This document shows, in pieces, positions 5,949 to 6,272 of a stretch of DNA of 6,272 nucleotides (position 1 is its first letter; the number at the start of each line of letters is the position of its first letter). The notes under the pieces are model-generated. The model was not told the origin of the DNA, did not search any database, and saw nothing but the letters and a program-made list of their open reading frames with translations. The stretch is from Candidatus Sumerlaeota bacterium (lineage in GTDB: Bacteria; UBP6; UBA1177), in the NCBI GenBank assembly GCA_007136595.1, contig SLGQ01000073.1, positions 1 to 6,272 of the forward strand. Reading direction: 5' to 3'. Made by a program: the position numbers and the translations under genes.

Positions 5949-6272
5949 TTAATCACAGCTCCCGAACTTTTTCAGAACTCCGTCCACTCTTTCAAGCCAT
6001 TGTTTCCTGAAATCGGGAGGACTTACTGCTTCGGCGTAAGGTGAAAAACCTAAAACATGATATGTAATTTCAGTATAATCGCTGACAGGCATAGTAAGTT
6101 CGACATATTTTTTTCCATCTATGTTTTTTTTAGCGACTTTCTGTTTAGGGTGCCATTTCCTGTTCTTTACAAGATTGATGACCGGTTCATAAAATCTCAC
6201 AACGACATCTACGGTTTTTCCAGTATGTTTAAATATCCCGTATCCTTCGCTCAAACATTTTTTCAGCAGCGA
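5949..6272 (-). CDS. WYL-domain transcriptional regulator, C-terminal 107 residues, cut by right edge
   Basis: The frame is open to the right edge (first full codon 6272-6270) and ends at TAA 5951-5949; no true start is in the window, and the TTG at 6254 is internal. The visible part is the C-terminal extension (WCX) of a WYL-family protein. It has a beta strand TVDVVVRFYEP, then RKWHPKQKV matching the usual 'R-x-W-H-P-S-Q' pattern, a DGKKYVELTMPVSD strand pair, the Glu-Ile...Val-Leu-Gly-Phe-x-Pro-x-Ala-Glu-Ala-Val stretch, and a closing Pro-Pro-x-Phe-Arg helix. Full-length members are about 320 residues with an N-terminal winged helix that binds DNA. The WYL part is thought to sense ligands such as nucleic acids or nucleotides, often in DNA-damage or phage-defence control. 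Its targets cannot be told from here. It converges on the channel gene, so co-transcription is excluded. Confidence 0.88.
   Translation of the reverse strand, partial: SLLKKCLSEGYGIFKHTGKTVDVVVRFYEPVINLVKNRKWHPKQKVAKKNIDGKKYVELTMPVSDYTEITYHVLGFSPYAEAVSPPDFRKQWLERVDGVLKKFGSCD

Overview
This is an AT-rich bacterial chromosomal segment. Canonical sigma-70-type promoters (TTGACT/TTGACA with TATAAT-like -10 boxes) and GGAG/GAGG ribosome binding sites precede several genes. No mobile element, CRISPR array, rRNA or tRNA was seen. Nothing fixes the phylum; a free-living bacterium with a complex cell surface is a reasonable guess and no more.

Left part, minus strand (1-1338): a two-gene operon. A UbiA-family membrane prenyltransferase of the decaprenyl-phosphate phosphoribosyltransferase type overlaps, by ATGA, an extended-SDR nucleotide-sugar epimerase/dehydratase that runs off the left edge. 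The pair suggests polyprenyl-phosphate-linked sugar chemistry for the cell surface. It is read from a strong promoter in the 164-bp intergenic region 1339-1502, which carries a second strong promoter firing the other way.

Middle, plus strand (1503-3222): a small acidic cysteine-rich protein of unknown function (CCxH, CCxxC and CxxC clusters), followed after 82 bp by a BaiN/HI0933-type flavoprotein. An 18-bp perfect palindrome lies directly before the flavoprotein start. The flavoprotein frame stops at 308 residues, but its conserved C-terminal block continues to 3222 in the same frame. The best explanation is two compensating one-base indels (about 2898-2900 and 2933-2936). A 16-A homopolymer lies just downstream at 2961-2976.

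Right part (3283-5737, plus): a strong promoter and a 794-residue ion channel, the most striking gene here. It has an S1-S4 voltage-sensor-like module with five arginines at every third position, and a pore whose K+ filter TVGYG is replaced by Ser-Ser-Asp-Ser-Leu. A long cytosolic part follows, with two Rossmann (RCK-like) units and segments resembling the plant CASTOR/POLLUX/DMI1 nuclear channels. It converges, across a 211-bp region with no convincing gene, on the C-terminal part of a WYL-domain regulator (5949-6272, minus, cut by the right edge). Nothing shows that the channel, flavoprotein and surface-sugar genes act together; only the operon links stated above are supported.
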